From Ananas comosus (lineage: Eukaryota; Streptophyta; Magnoliopsida; Poales; Bromeliaceae): a DNA stretch of 64,000 nucleotides. This document shows positions 1 to 10,782 of this stretch, piece by piece. The notes beneath the pieces are model-generated. The model had not been told where the DNA came from. It did no database searches and saw only the letters and a list, made by a program, of their open reading frames with translations. Numbering within the stretch: position 1 is the stretch's first letter; each line of letters starts with the position of its first letter. The stretch is from positions 714,478-778,477 of the forward strand of contig NC_033632.1 in NCBI RefSeq assembly GCF_001540865.1, read 5' to 3'. A program made the position numbers and the translations under genes.

Positions 1-1
1 T

Positions 2-808
2 GTCGAGCCCGATGTTGCAGCTCGAGCTTTAGTGGCAAGCCACTACATAGTAGGAGGGCTTAATGATAAAGCCGAAAAAACTCTCAAGGAGATGGAAGGG
101 GAAGCTGATAGCAATAACCGAAATGCTTTTAAGTCTCTCCTTCCCTTATATGCAGCTCTTGGAAGAGCCGATGACGTCAAGAGAATTTGGAAGCTGTGTG
201 AGGAAAACCCTACTTTGGACGAATTCTCTGCTGTTATTGAGGCGTGGGGAAAGCTAGGGCATGTAGAGGAAGTCGAGAATGCATTTGTGACCATGTTGAA
301 GAGACATAAAAAGGTTTCTTCTGTATACTATAATGTATTGTTAAATGTATATGCAAATCATAAGCTTCTCACTAAGGGTAAGGAATTGGCAAAAAGGATG
401 GGGGAGAATGGGTGCAGAATTGGCCCATTGACGTGGGACGCACTTGTGAAGCTCTATGTAAAAGCCGGGGAAGTAGAAAAAGCAGAATCAATACTGCAGA
501 AGGTTGTGCAGGGTAAGAAGGGGAGACCGCTTTATGGCTCGTATGTAACTATTTTGGAAGAGTACGCTAAGAGGGGGGATATTCATAACTCGGAAAAGAT
601 ATTTCGATGTATGAAGATGATGGACTATTTAGGAGGGATGGCACAGTACAAGTTGTTGCTTGAGGCTTATAAAAAAGCCGAGAAACCGGCATATGGATTT
701 AGAGAGAGGATGAGGTCGGATAATATGTACCCTGGCAAGCAAATGCTGACACAGTTGGAAGAAGTTGACGCATTTAAAAAGAGATATATTTCAGAATCGA
801 TTGGCTGA
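2..808 (+). CDS. P-class pentatricopeptide repeat protein, 3' part
   Basis: The reading frame is already open at the window edge (from base 2) and ends with TGA at 806-808, so only the C-terminal 268 or so residues are seen. The protein is made of degenerate helical pairs of about 35 residues (for example around NAFKSLLPLYAALGRADDV and TWDALVKLYVKAGEVEKAE), which is the pattern of P-class PPR proteins. No E or DYW tail follows the last repeat. Such proteins bind organellar RNA, usually in mitochondria or plastids; the N-terminal targeting peptide lies outside the window. The arrangement resembles the At1g80270/At1g15480 group, but I did not align it. The apparent GTG start at base 32 is only an internal codon. 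Confidence 0.85.
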   Translation, partial: VEPDVAARALVASHYIVGGLNDKAEKTLKEMEGEADSNNRNAFKSLLPLYAALGRADDVKRIWKLCEENPTLDEFSAVIEAWGKLGHVEEVENAFVTMLKRHKKVSSVYYNVLLNVYANHKLLTKGKELAKRMGENGCRIGPLTWDALVKLYVKAGEVEKAESILQKVVQGKKGRPLYGSYVTILEEYAKRGDIHNSEKIFRCMKMMDYLGGMAQYKLLLEAYKKAEKPAYGFRERMRSDNMYPGKQMLTQLEEVDAFKKRYISESIG

Positions 809-2309
809 GGAGGAATCTTTTCAAATTCATGTTTATGGGATAACAAAAGGATGGACTCCAGGTACTGATACTACATACCCTTATGAAGTTACTACACTTT
901 TTGGTGCTGTAATTGGAATTCTTGGTTACGAAATGTACACATTAAACACCTTTTTTCGGATGAAGTAGCAGAGATATTATATTTTGATTCGTTAACGTTA
1001 AATTGTGATATCTTTCTTGGAGTTCGCATCTGTGTATACATATTTATAGACATATATATATTCATGTCACTGGTTGACATGAAATTGTTAGTATATACAG
1101 TAGTGGCCAATTTGTAATAGGCATTTATTGTGACATGAGGTTGCCATGTTAAGCTATCAATTGCGTAGTAAGTCTTTGTATTTGTCAAAAATCTTTAGCT
1201 CGCATTACTTAGCTTTGTTGTACATTGCAGTTGAAAGTAAACCCTCTTCTCTCTTTTCTGACAAAAAGTCTATTTGAACCGGTCTTGGACTCGAACCACC
1301 AGGGCGTGAGCCATCTGTCTCCGGTGAGCCAGCAATGGTGCAAGCTACCTGGCCGAGCCGACCAACGCAAAGGGCTTGAACATAGTATGCGCGGCTACTT
1401 CTTCAACAGACCCCCATGAGGGTTCAACGACAGCGGCGTCGCTACCACCGATGACCTCTATCTTGGAGCTCTTCTTTGGTACCAACCACCCCGCAGCAAG
1501 GCACACCCCGGCGCGGACGAAATTCTTGCTTTTTATTTGATGAGTAAAAAAGCAGAGTTTTCTTTTGGGGGGTATATTTTGGGTGAACTTTAATCTTGCA
1601 TGCTCTGTTTTGGTACATATAAAAGATGTTTTTTTGTTTTTTGAGAGAGATAAGTAGCATGTTATTCGCTTTGTTTATTTTATTTAGAAATAAATTTAGT
1701 TAGAAATGTGAATCAACTAGAATTCGAACTTGGGACTTCAGATACCAATTATTAAATTTTTTGCGACTTGTGCCGGGAACAATCGATACACATAAAAGAT
1801 GTTATCTTATGGAGTCTACATTAATATTTTTGCTGTGTCATCGCAGCTATGTTGTGATCATTAAAAGGTCGACGGTTGGAAACTGCTGTACGCATTGGGC
1901 CATGAGAGGAGTTTCTTATCGTTATTGGACGGAGAGCCACGTGCCACGTCATTGATAGTCGAATGGTCAACTGACTTAATCACTAATAAGATAAAGATAA
2001 AAGATTATAATTAATTTCCTTTTAAAAAAATGTGATTCGTGCGAATCTCGCACTAGTTTTCAAGGGAATCTAATTGGACCATCGTGCTCCTCACCCTTGA
2101 GCGTAATTAAGGTTTGCCTCATTGTGAGTAACTAGTGTTAATGAGACGTGCTCTACTGGAATGATGGCTCTTTTGTAATATTAGGCAACAAAGCAGGGCA
2201 ATGATTTATTAAAGGGTAAGAATTTTAAAAGCTTACCCGCTTGAAGAACGCGACAGAGTAGCCGAGTCGATCGCCCTTAACCACTTCGCTACCTTGCTCT
2301 CTCCACCCA
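809..2309. other. 3' flank of PPR gene and promoter/5' UTR of dihydropyrimidinase
   Basis: No convincing protein gene is seen here. Bases 809-1230 are AT-rich 3' flank of the PPR gene. Bases 1260-1510 are unusually GC-rich with a tRNA T-arm-like motif on the minus strand, of unknown origin. Bases 1635-1790 hold a minus-strand SINE. About 2230-2309 is the likely 5' leader of the next gene. Confidence 0.5.
1630..1790 (-). mobile_element. tRNA-derived SINE, copy 1
   Basis: Read on the minus strand this has a tRNA-like head with a Pol III B-box-like stretch (around CCCAAGTTCGAATTC), a body TAGTTGATTCACATTTCTAA, then an end containing AACATGCTACTTATCTCTCTC followed by an A-rich tail (plus-strand T-rich run 1630-1641). 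The same order of sequence occurs at about 22868-23010 on the plus strand, so this is a dispersed family. The 3' end also matches the end of the LINE at 35033-38317. Element limits are approximate because I could not find a clear target duplication. Confidence 0.7.
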
Positions 2310-5300
2310 ATGGCATCGAAGCTCCGATACCCCCTCCCATGGCGGATCAAACCCTGCTCCCCTACCAACCGATCCCTCCTCTTCGATCGATCCCATCTCC
2401 ATCTCCTCCTCCTCCTCCTCCTCGCCTCTCTCGTCCTCTCTTCCGCATCGCAACACGCGCACGAGGTAGGCGCCCCGGTTAAACCCTAATTGGTCGCTAC
2501 GATTCCTTTTTTTTTTTTGGTGGGGGGCGGGGGTTATTCAGAATTTTGATGGGTTTTTGGTAGTTTTGCTCGATCGGTGATGATTCTGGATGCGGATCGT
2601 CCTCTACGAAGCTCTTGATCAAGGGAGGGACCGTGGTGAACGCGCATCACAAGGAAGTGGCGGATGTGTACGTCGAGGATGGAATCATCGCTTCGATCGG
2701 GCCCAATATTGTGGTAAGAATTAAACTAGCTGAGAATTCGAGCTATACATGAGATAGTAATTATTAATTAAGCGTGTGGAAGTAGGAGTAATTATTAATT
2801 AAGCGTGTGGATGTAGGAGTAATTAGCGTAAGTGAGCTTAGATGAGTTTAATTTTGGATAACTAATTAATTAGATTTACAAAAGGTTCCTGGTTTTTCCA
2901 ACAATACTAAAAAGTTCCTTACTTTTTATCTTTTTATATGTCCTGGAGTTATAACTATTTTGTCACAATTTTGAACTTCCAATTTGATATGTATTTGAAG
3001 TTTAAAACAATAAAGTATATTGTTGACCTTTGTTGTTTTGAGTGTAGAACTGTTACAAAGTGTTATATATATGATATTTACAAGAGTAAAAATGCAAAAA
3101 AAAGAGAAGGGAACAAAATATATTCTTATTGGACTTTCTATTCCTCTTCATTTGATTGTTCTTCTTTCTCTTCTGTTTGACAAAATGCATTCTCATTGAG
3201 AGATATTCATGTTTTGTTCGCAGCAGGTTGGTGATGAGGTAAATATAATCGATGCGACTGGGAAGTATGTCATGCCAGGTGACTTACTCATGTCTTGATG
3301 CATATGTGCCTGAGTAGCTAACATCATATTGGTCATTTAATATAACAATTTATATCCTCAACAAATAGATAGATACAGAAGTAGATATATTGATGTATTG
3401 TTGATGTATTGGTTCATGAATGATGAGTCATGAGTAGTTGTTATCTTTATGAATTCGTAACAATATGCGACTGGGAAGTATGTCATGCCAGGTGACTTAT
3501 TCCTTGGTGCATATGTGCCACGGTAGCTAACCACGTGTATGTTCATTTAGTATAGTCATTAATATCCTCAACAAATAGATCAATATAGAAGTAGATGTAT
3601 TGATGTATTGGTTTATAATGATGCGTATTCGTTATTTATTTGAATTTGTGACAGGTGGAATTGACCCTCACACTCACTTAGAGATGGATTTCATGGAAAC
3701 CGCGACAATAGATGACTTTTTCACTGGTCAGGCTGCAGCATTGGCAGGGGGGACTACAATGCATATTGACTTCGTCATACCAATAAATGGAGACCTATCT
3801 GCAGGTTTTGAATCTTATGTGAGTAAAGCGAAAAAATCAGTGATGGATTATGGTTTCCATATGGCTATCACAAAATGGGATGAAGCTGTTTCTAAGGACA
3901 TGGAAGTCATGGTTAAGGAACATGGTTAGTGATACATCCTATTCTAGTTTGAGTTTTGAATATGAACTTCATATGGCTGTCTTATCTTATGCCTATTTGG
4001 CCTGGCCGGTGCTTCTCAGTAGTAGAAGTTTTCTTTGAGTAGTGCTGCTTAGAGAAAGAAGAGCAGCTTTCATATTTAAAATCATCCAAATAGCTCCCAT
4101 TGCAGTAGAAGCAAAAAATTCAAGCTGGAGTTCTGGTTGTTGGCCTAGAAGAGCATTTCAGCTTCTTTCCACAATGGAACCTCCAAATTATTTGTTTGTT
4201 AAATACCTAACTGCTACTTCTCGAAGAAGAGAAGCAGTTTTGAACGCTAGACCAAACAAACAATTTGCCACAAAATAGAGATTTTTAAGTTTTCCCTAAT
4301 TATGGAATTAAATCAGGGATCAATTCTTTCAAGTTCTTCATGGCATACAAAGGGGCATTGATGATCAATGATGAGCTTTTGCTTCACGGCTTGGAGAGGT
4401 GCAAGTCTCTTGGCGCGTTGGCGATGGTTCATGCAGAAAATGGAGATGCTGTTGCTGAAGGACAAAAACGAATGATTGATCTTGGAATAACAGGTCCCGA
4501 GGGACATGCTCTTTCAAGGCCTCCCATTGTAATTGCTAGAGCTATCATTTCTACTTCTTTATATTTTATCCTTGTTGCCTTTCCATTTTTCCTCTTTACC
4601 TATCTGAGAAGATTTAAGAAATAACATTATGTTATTCAATTATACATCTTGTATGCAGATCAAATGGTTCATATATTTTATATGGCAGTTTTACAGACAT
4701 GCAATACTAAAAACTTATGCTGATTTAGCTTTCACAGATCTCCATACATTAATTTGTTATTCTTATTCGTCATCTTTAAGAGTGAGAACCAGAGTTATTG
4801 TGTTAATCTTGCGGAAGTTAAAATGCTATTTATGTTTCTGCTTTACATGATAATTACCGGTTATAGAATGACCCTATTATTTGTTCTTATGCAGCTGGAA
4901 GCAGAAGCCACTGCAAGAGCTATTCGATTAGCAGGTTTTGTCAACACACCATTATATGTTGTTCATGTGATGAGCATTGATGCCATGGAAGAGATTGCCA
5001 AAGCTAAGAAATCAGGTCTCTTTTTTTTGCATGAATTGTTATTTCCTAGCTTGATATTTCGTCAAAATGTTATTACACTAAAATGAGTTTTCATATACAT
5101 ATTTAAGCTGTCATGGAAACTATATGGTTTGCTGTCTGGTCCTTTTCTTTATCAGTTAATCTCAGTTGTAGTACTCAGTAATCAGTAATATGTACTGACA
5201 TACATATTTCTACAGGATAGTGATATTATGTAATAACAAAGTATGATTCACAGATTCATTTCAGTAAATACATTTGTTTGCAGGGCAAAGGGTCATCGGT

Positions 5301-7563
5301 GAACCAGTAGTTTCTGGGTTGGTCCTTGATGATTCTTGGCTTTGGCACCCTGACTTCACTACTGCTGCAAAGCAAGTATCATCATTTTTAGTAATGCTTT
5401 TCTTGTGTGCTAATGAGTATACAATTGTTTGAAATATTCTAATGTTTTAGGTATGTGATGAGCCCCCCTATAAGGAAGGCTGGACATGGTGAAGTCCTCA
5501 AAGCTGCCCTTTCAGCTGGAATTTTACAGGTAAATTTATATTTCAGTTTTTATATTAGGATTTATATTAACGGTCTTCAGTTAAATTGCCAGTAAACAAA
5601 TAAAACGTGAAATTCCTCTGTTGCACAATACCAATCTTATCTAACCCTAATTCCAAACTGGCTTTTTTCCACAAAAAAAGAAAGGAAAAAGAATCTATTT
5701 GTCTTTCCAGGTTTGTAACTTAGGGCCTCTTTTAATCTTTTGCAAGTTAGGCCAAATTTTTAATCCACCTGAAGGTTGTAAGAAATAAAAAGAAACCCTG
5801 TGTTGTAAAGAAAAGAGAGGGGGGCGTGGGGGGGAGGGGGGGTTGGGTTGGGTGGGGTGCGCGGGCAGTGCTTATTCTCTGCAAAATGGCCCCATCCAAG
5901 CTTTTGTTATTTGATCATGTGATCAGACAATATTTAAATACAAGAACATTTTTTTTTAGATTTTAAGTTGCACCATTCATAATGACAGGGTTATCTTCAT
6001 TTTCTCTTAGATAATCCTTGTATCTGATGACTTCCTGATTATAAGCAGCCACAATGCTGAGATCTTATTCTTGAATTCTACAGCTTGTAGGAACTGATCA
6101 CTGCACATTCAATTCAACCCAAAAAGCTCTTGGTTTCGATGATTTCCGGAAAATTCCAAATGGTGTCAATGGTATGCTTAAGCATTAGTAACTCTGATAA
6201 AAATTAGAACGAAATAAAAAGAGAAAAGTTTAGCAGAGTTTTCCAGAATAATATAAGTCAAGGTTCCTAATATTGTTCCTGTTTGTGCTGCATCTAAATC
6301 CAGGCATAGAGGAGAGGATGCATTTAATTTGGGATACAATGGTGGTAAGCTGACTAATATGATATTTTGTTCGTACATAGTCATTGAATGATAATTTCTT
6401 GTTAATTCCCAAAAAGCCTATGTGTATTCATTGAACCGCAACATTGATGCAGGAAACTGGTCTAATAAGTGTTACTGATTACGTGAGAATAACAAGCACA
6501 GAATGGTACATTATTTAGATCAATATTTGTATAACTTTTTTATGATCATGAGACAATCTTTTCATTTCATCTTATTTTGTTTCCTAACCACATTGTTGGA
6601 AGTTTCATGCTTTCGACATCACTGTGTATTCAACTAAAATTATATTTAAGATTTTAATCTCATCTTTTGCAGTGCTAGAATATTCAATATATATCCACAG
6701 AAAGGAGCAATACTAGAAGGATCGGATGCTGATTTAATTATCCTAAATCCTAATGCAAGCTTCAGGGTAACTTCTGCTTCTCATCATTCAAGATCAGACA
6801 CAAATGTTTACGAGGGAAGAACTGGAAAGGTAATTATTACTTACTGAGAATTCAACTAATATGTTCTTCTTCAAGTCTGTTGCACTGTCTGTCCCTACAC
6901 TTTCACTTAAGCAGATCATTCCACGAACTTTACCTATATTGCACCTACAGACCTCAAGTCCCAAATTGCACATTGTTGAAAGTTCACGGACAATCCATGC
7001 ATTTTGCGGTATAAATTTAGCAGAAAAACAAACCTTTGTTACAGCCTACTGCAGAAGTGATATTAAGGGCTATTTGGCCCGGGTGAGGCTAGAGAAGTAT
7101 TGTTGGAGTAAAATTGTTTAGAGAAGTACTAGCATTATTTTGGATTGCAATCTCTTTAACAACTCACTGCATTGGAAGCAAAAGCTTCGAATTGGAGCCT
7201 CTACATTTGAGGCTCCAAAGCTCATTTTAGCCTCCTGTTATAGCGAAAGCTCCATATCTTCCACCAACTAAATGCCTGTTTTTTGAAAGCCTAAGCCTTT
7301 TGGTTATGAAAAAGCTACTAAAGCAGTTCAAATCACTTCTATGCTGAAATACTGCAATGCATTGGATTTAGGGAAAAGTTGAAGTGACAATTTCGAGAGG
7401 TAGAGTTGTGTGGGAGGATGATACACTGAAGGTTACACCCGGTTTGGGGCGGTACATCAAAATGAAGCCTTTCAGTTATCTCTTTGATGGTATTGAGAAG
7501 GCCGATGCTGCGTACTTGGCTTCTCTCAGTGCTCCTGTTCAGCGGAGCAGAGCTTCATCTTGA
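2310..7563 (+). CDS. PYD2: Dihydropyrimidinase (13 exons)
   Basis: Exons: 2310-2465, 2564-2713, 3227-3278, 3655-3924, 4317-4528, 4895-5015, 5284-5371, 5451-5529, 6084-6171, 6304-6344, 6453-6505, 6673-6829, 7372-7563. All join in frame to 552 residues, close to the usual plant length. The enzyme opens the dihydrouracil/dihydrothymine ring, step two of reductive pyrimidine catabolism. Amidohydrolase metal ligands are visible: H125 and H127 (PHTH), K215 (SFKFF, the lysine that is carboxylated in this family), H248 (HAEN), H304 (VVHV) and D381 (GTDHC). The N-terminus has a Leu-rich hydrophobic stretch at about residues 30-45, consistent with a secretory signal. Intron 7 is GC-AG, exon 3 has a NAGNAG acceptor, and the end of exon 3 is duplicated in intron 3. 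The ATG at 2310 is chosen because it gives the signal-like N-terminus and a phase-0 join. Confidence 0.92.
2758..2819. repeat. Two tandem 31-bp units in intron 2 of dihydropyrimidinase
   Basis: Units 2758-2788 and 2789-2819 differ at one base (GGAAGTAGG versus GGATGTAGG). It is a simple recent tandem duplication inside an intron. Confidence 0.85.
3252..3654 (+). repeat. Tandem duplication of exon-3 end plus intron 3 (dihydropyrimidinase)
   Basis: Unit A (3252-3464) starts inside exon 3 and runs through most of the intron. Unit B (3465-3654) repeats it, beginning with a copy of the last 27 bases of exon 3 including the donor (CATGCCAG/GTGACTT). Both units share CCTCAACAAATAGAT and TTGATGTATTGG. 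The point where an acceptor would be needed before the copied exon reads GTAACAAT instead of GTGACAG, so the copy should be skipped. Confidence 0.85.
3985..4262. repeat. Degenerate MITE-like repeat in intron 4 of dihydropyrimidinase
   Basis: It begins near CTATTTGGCCTGGCCGG and ends near GCTAGACCAAACAAAC, roughly inverted ends. It carries AGAAGC-type words (GCATTTCAGCTTCTTTCCACAATG, GAAGAAGAGAAGCAG) that recur in at least six other introns or gene flanks in this window. The ends fit a degraded hAT-type MITE, but this is inference. Confidence 0.55.
7066..7345. repeat. Degenerate MITE-like repeat in intron 12 of dihydropyrimidinase
   Basis: It starts with GGGCTATTTGGCCCGGGTG and shares the internal order of the repeat at 3985-4262 (AGAGAAGTA, GGAAGCAAAAGCTTC, AATGCCTGTTTTTTGAAAGCC). 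Boundaries are approximate. Confidence 0.5.
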
Positions 7564-7957
7564 GGTATCTACTATGTTCATGCTGCAAACACGAAATATA
7601 GAAAATAATATTAGAGTTTGCTGAAGAAAAGATGATAATTTCAGTTAACTAATAGGTTAATATAAAGAGATCGGGGTTGTAGATTATGTAATCTTTGTTC
7701 AGCTTCTTAAGATGCTTGTATATTTCATAAACAGTAGACTTAATTACATATGCAGTATGTAAATAAGCACACTTGTCACCTACAAAGATGATATGGGTTA
7801 AGCTTAGTTGTTTTGAGGTATGTTTTTCTCCTTTCAAATTTCTTGTTTCTTCTCAGACACTGACTAGTAACATCCCTCTACTCCTACCCTCCACCCTTTC
7901 TTTTATGTTTTGGATACACCTAGCGCTGCCGCCGCCGATCATACCACCTGCGCGATT

Positions 7958-8110
7958 CGAGGAATTTTACACTATCACATTTACACCGCATCATCAATAA
8001 CAAGTCAATTAATAAAAATATTTTTTATAATCATGATGGGACATATCTCTAAAATGAGATTTTTGATTGATTTGTTACGCCACGTCACCAATATATCCGT
8101 TGCATTTTAG
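7958..8110 (-). repeat. Dispersed gene-proximal repeat, copy A
   Basis: The reverse complement matches 30428-30611 over most of its length. Shared words include GTGACGTGGCGTAACAAA, TCCCATCATGATT and GGCTTGTTATTGATGACG-like sequence. No clear terminal inverted repeats are seen. Both copies sit just outside genes. Confidence 0.7.
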
Positions 8111-8203
8111 AGTTTTTTGCGCGATACGGGCGGCGGAAGAGCCGAGGAGGAGGGAGAAAATGGAGAGGAAGGGTTTGCGAATGTACGGCCTGTGAGGAGA
8201 GAA

Positions 8204-8713
8204 TAGAGATGTCAACGGATCGGATTCGGGGCGGATTTTTAAAAATCCAAACCCGAACCCGATTCCAAACCGGAGACCCGAACCCGATTCCAAACCGGAG
8301 ACCCGAACTCGAATCCAAACCCGAATCCGACAGATTTTAAAAATCCATATCCAAACCTGAATCCGACCAAAAATTCGAAACCCGAACCCGAACCCTTGAA
8401 AATTTGAAGCCGAAACAATTTTTTTTTTTTCAATATTTCAAAATATATTATATTAAATTAATTTTTAAAATACAAATTTAAATATAACATCAATTATATA
8501 TATATATATATATATATAGAGTTGGACTGGGCTACAAAATAAATTCGGGTTCGGGTCGGGTACAATCAAAATCTTTATCTGAATTCATATTCGTCGGGTT
8601 TCTATTTTTAATATCCATATCCGAATTCATATCCATATCCATTGAATATATCAATTTCATTCGGATTCGGATTCGGATAAAATTTTGGGTATCAATATCC
8701 GTTGACATCCCTA
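8204..8713. mobile_element. Non-autonomous hAT-type element, 510 bp
   Basis: The ends are TAGAGATGTCAACGG and, on the other strand, TAGGGATGTCAACGG, a near-perfect 15-bp inverted repeat with the TAG-GATG start typical of hAT elements. The flanks repeat AGGAGAGAA (8195-8203 and 8714-8722); depending on where the ends are drawn the duplication is 8 or 9 bp. The inside is made of degenerate short units (ACCCGAACCCGATTCCAAA and GGATTCGGATTC types), with a tandem of about 25 bp near 8250-8310, and an (AT)n run near 8497-8517. No transposase frame is present. Confidence 0.8.
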
Positions 8714-8722
8714 AGGAGAGAA

Positions 8723-9687
8723 ATGGGGTGATCGTGCGCGCGGGACGTGAAATAGGGGGGAGGCTTCCTTTCGATTGCCAATTAGTAAATTTATAAATTA
8801 TAAATATAATAATGTAACATAATAGTGTAACATAATAATATTATATAGATGGACCATCCATGCATTAATTTAATCATTGATTAATATCCAACCAACTATC
8901 ACAAATACATTGTCCGATTTTCCCACCAACTCACCTAGAACGTTAGATAGCAAAAGGGTCCTATGAACCATGCATTTTTAAGTGCATGGACATGAATTAA
9001 ACATTGGTTGGGATTTATGATGATCCAGTACCGCCAAAAAAAGGAAAAAATGTAAATTGTAAATGGTTCAATGTCACTATTCGAAGCAAGTTTCTCCATG
9101 CTCTAATGGATTCAAACCACTAAAATTAAAATTAGGTATTGCATGTACTTAATTATAGGCCTCTTTTGTTGGCACCATACTTAGATTAAGAGTACTATAC
9201 ATCCTTAATTTTGAACCAAACCATGTTCTTACATGGTTGAATTGGTCGACATTCAAATTTTTAAAAATTAAAATAAAATAAATTATATGTACATTGTATT
9301 ATTTCTAATTAACCATCTAGAGTTGAATAATATTACTTTTTTTTTTGATAATTCTCAATCGTATAAAAGTTAAATGATTTGAATGCTTCCTCTTCTTTGG
9401 AATGCTTGAATTATATTGAGGTTTATTTTTAGATATTTGGCTTCAGTGCTGAAGCTTTTAAAGAAAAAACAATAGTGGCTGGGTGTAATTTATTTTAAGT
9501 ATTTTTTTACGTTTTGATTATCGAAGATCTTTAATTGTGTTAATGTTCAAACGTCAAAGTGATCTATCATTTTTTCTGTTATGAAAAACAGTATCTGAGT
9601 TAATTCTAAACTCTCTCAACTTTGTAAATACATAAGTTGTATGAATAAGAAAAAAAGCACAGATATATTTTTAAAAGTATAGGAGCT

Positions 9688-9733
<46 letters not shown>

Positions 9734-9882
9734 AGCTCCTATACTTTTAAAAATATATCTATCATTTTTTCTGTTATGAAAAACAGTATCTGAGTTAATT
9801 CTAAACTCTCTCAACTTTGTAAATACATAAGTTGTATGAATAAGAAAAAAAGCACAGATATATTTTTAAAAGTATAGGAGCT

Positions 9883-9948
<66 letters not shown>

Positions 9949-10230
9949 CCCCATATATATATATGTCCTCACATATATAACAAGTTGGCATACACACACA
10001 TAGGGCCAAATCTAGTACCATAGTACCCAAAAGTTAAGTTGAATAAAAAATAGTTGTCCATTAATATTAACATTTCTGTTCCGCAAGTACAATAAATCCA
10101 AATATACCATGATTTTGCATTGACAGAAAAAAATAGCATAACAGAAATTTACATAGAGCAGTCCTAGAAAATAATCCCTCCTAAAATGAATCAAAAATAA
10201 TTTTGCAAGTCCCCTTCCTAATTCCCTTCG
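8723..10230. other. AT-rich intergenic DNA with a duplicated palindrome
   Basis: No gene is supported. The main structure is the 195-bp duplication with an inverted arm at 9562-9900, followed by long (AT)n tracts up to about 9970. Confidence 0.6.
9562..9945. repeat. Direct repeat (195-bp period) with embedded inverted repeat and (AT)n
   Basis: Bases 9562-9690 recur at 9757-9885 with no difference that I can see. Between them, 9731-9760 is the exact reverse complement of 9661-9690 (AGATATATTTTTAAAAGTAT plus AGGAGCTCAA). The arms are joined by (AT)n, so the region can fold into a cruciform, and the second copy ends in another long (AT)n run. Confidence 0.9.
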
Positions 10231-10234
10231 TACC

Positions 10235-10242
10235 CTATATAG
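10235..10242 (+). promoter_or_regulatory. Candidate TATA box of the VQ gene
   Basis: CTATATAG lies about 105 bases before the ATG at 10347. That leaves room for a short leader. It is the only good TATA match close upstream. Confidence 0.45.
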
Positions 10243-10346
10243 TCACGCAACCCTAATACCTATATTATATATATATGTATTAACATTTCAAACCATGCAT
10301 ATCACCACATCTGATCCCTGTATATCTCATATTCTTTTGAAGATAT

Positions 10347-10718
10347 ATGGAGAAGATCACCTCCCAAAGAGGGAGCCCTAAAGAAGCCAAGCTCAAGAAG
10401 GAGCAGGCGCCCCTGAAGGTGGTGTACATCTCCGACCCGGTGAAGGTCACCGCGAGGCCTGCCGAGTTCCGCACGCTTGTCCAACGACTCACCGGTCGCG
10501 ACTCCGACATCGCCGACCTCTCCAGGTTCGACCCGATGGTCGGTAAAGCCGCCACCTGCTCTCCAGCGACGGAATGCAATACAATCTCTCCTTCGGCTAC
10601 AGTGGTTGGTTTGATCGTGAGCCCATATGATGCGTTTGATGAGGCCTTAGAGGGAGCTCAAGTCATGAATGAGCTCCATCTGCATGGCTATGACTTGTGG
10701 AACGTCCCTGAGAAGTGA
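10347..10718 (+). CDS. VQ-motif protein, SIB1-like
   Basis: A single-exon frame of 123 residues. Residues of the form FRTLVQRLTG near position 41-50 match the VQ core FxxxVQxxTG. The preceding part is basic and Lys-rich, and the VVYISDPVKV stretch before the motif resembles sigma-factor-binding proteins SIB1/SIB2. Such VQ proteins bind WRKY group I/IIc factors, and SIB members also enter plastids; that role is inferred from the family. The coding part is much more GC-rich than its AT-rich surroundings, as is common for intronless monocot genes. The ATG at 10347 is the first in frame. Confidence 0.82.
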   Translation: MEKITSQRGSPKEAKLKKEQAPLKVVYISDPVKVTARPAEFRTLVQRLTGRDSDIADLSRFDPMVGKAATCSPATECNTISPSATVVGLIVSPYDAFDEALEGAQVMNELHLHGYDLWNVPEK

Positions 10719-10745
10719 TAAAGCATGATCAGGTGCATGTAGCAG

Positions 10746-10782
<37 letters not shown>

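Noticed and set aside
1265..1360. tRNA gene or SINE on the minus strand with GGTTCGAGTCC and TGGCTCACCGG
   Set aside because: The B-box match is exact and an A-box-like word exists, but their spacing is about 34 bases, the T stem does not pair (GGTGG/CCAAG), and no cloverleaf forms. No second copy is seen.
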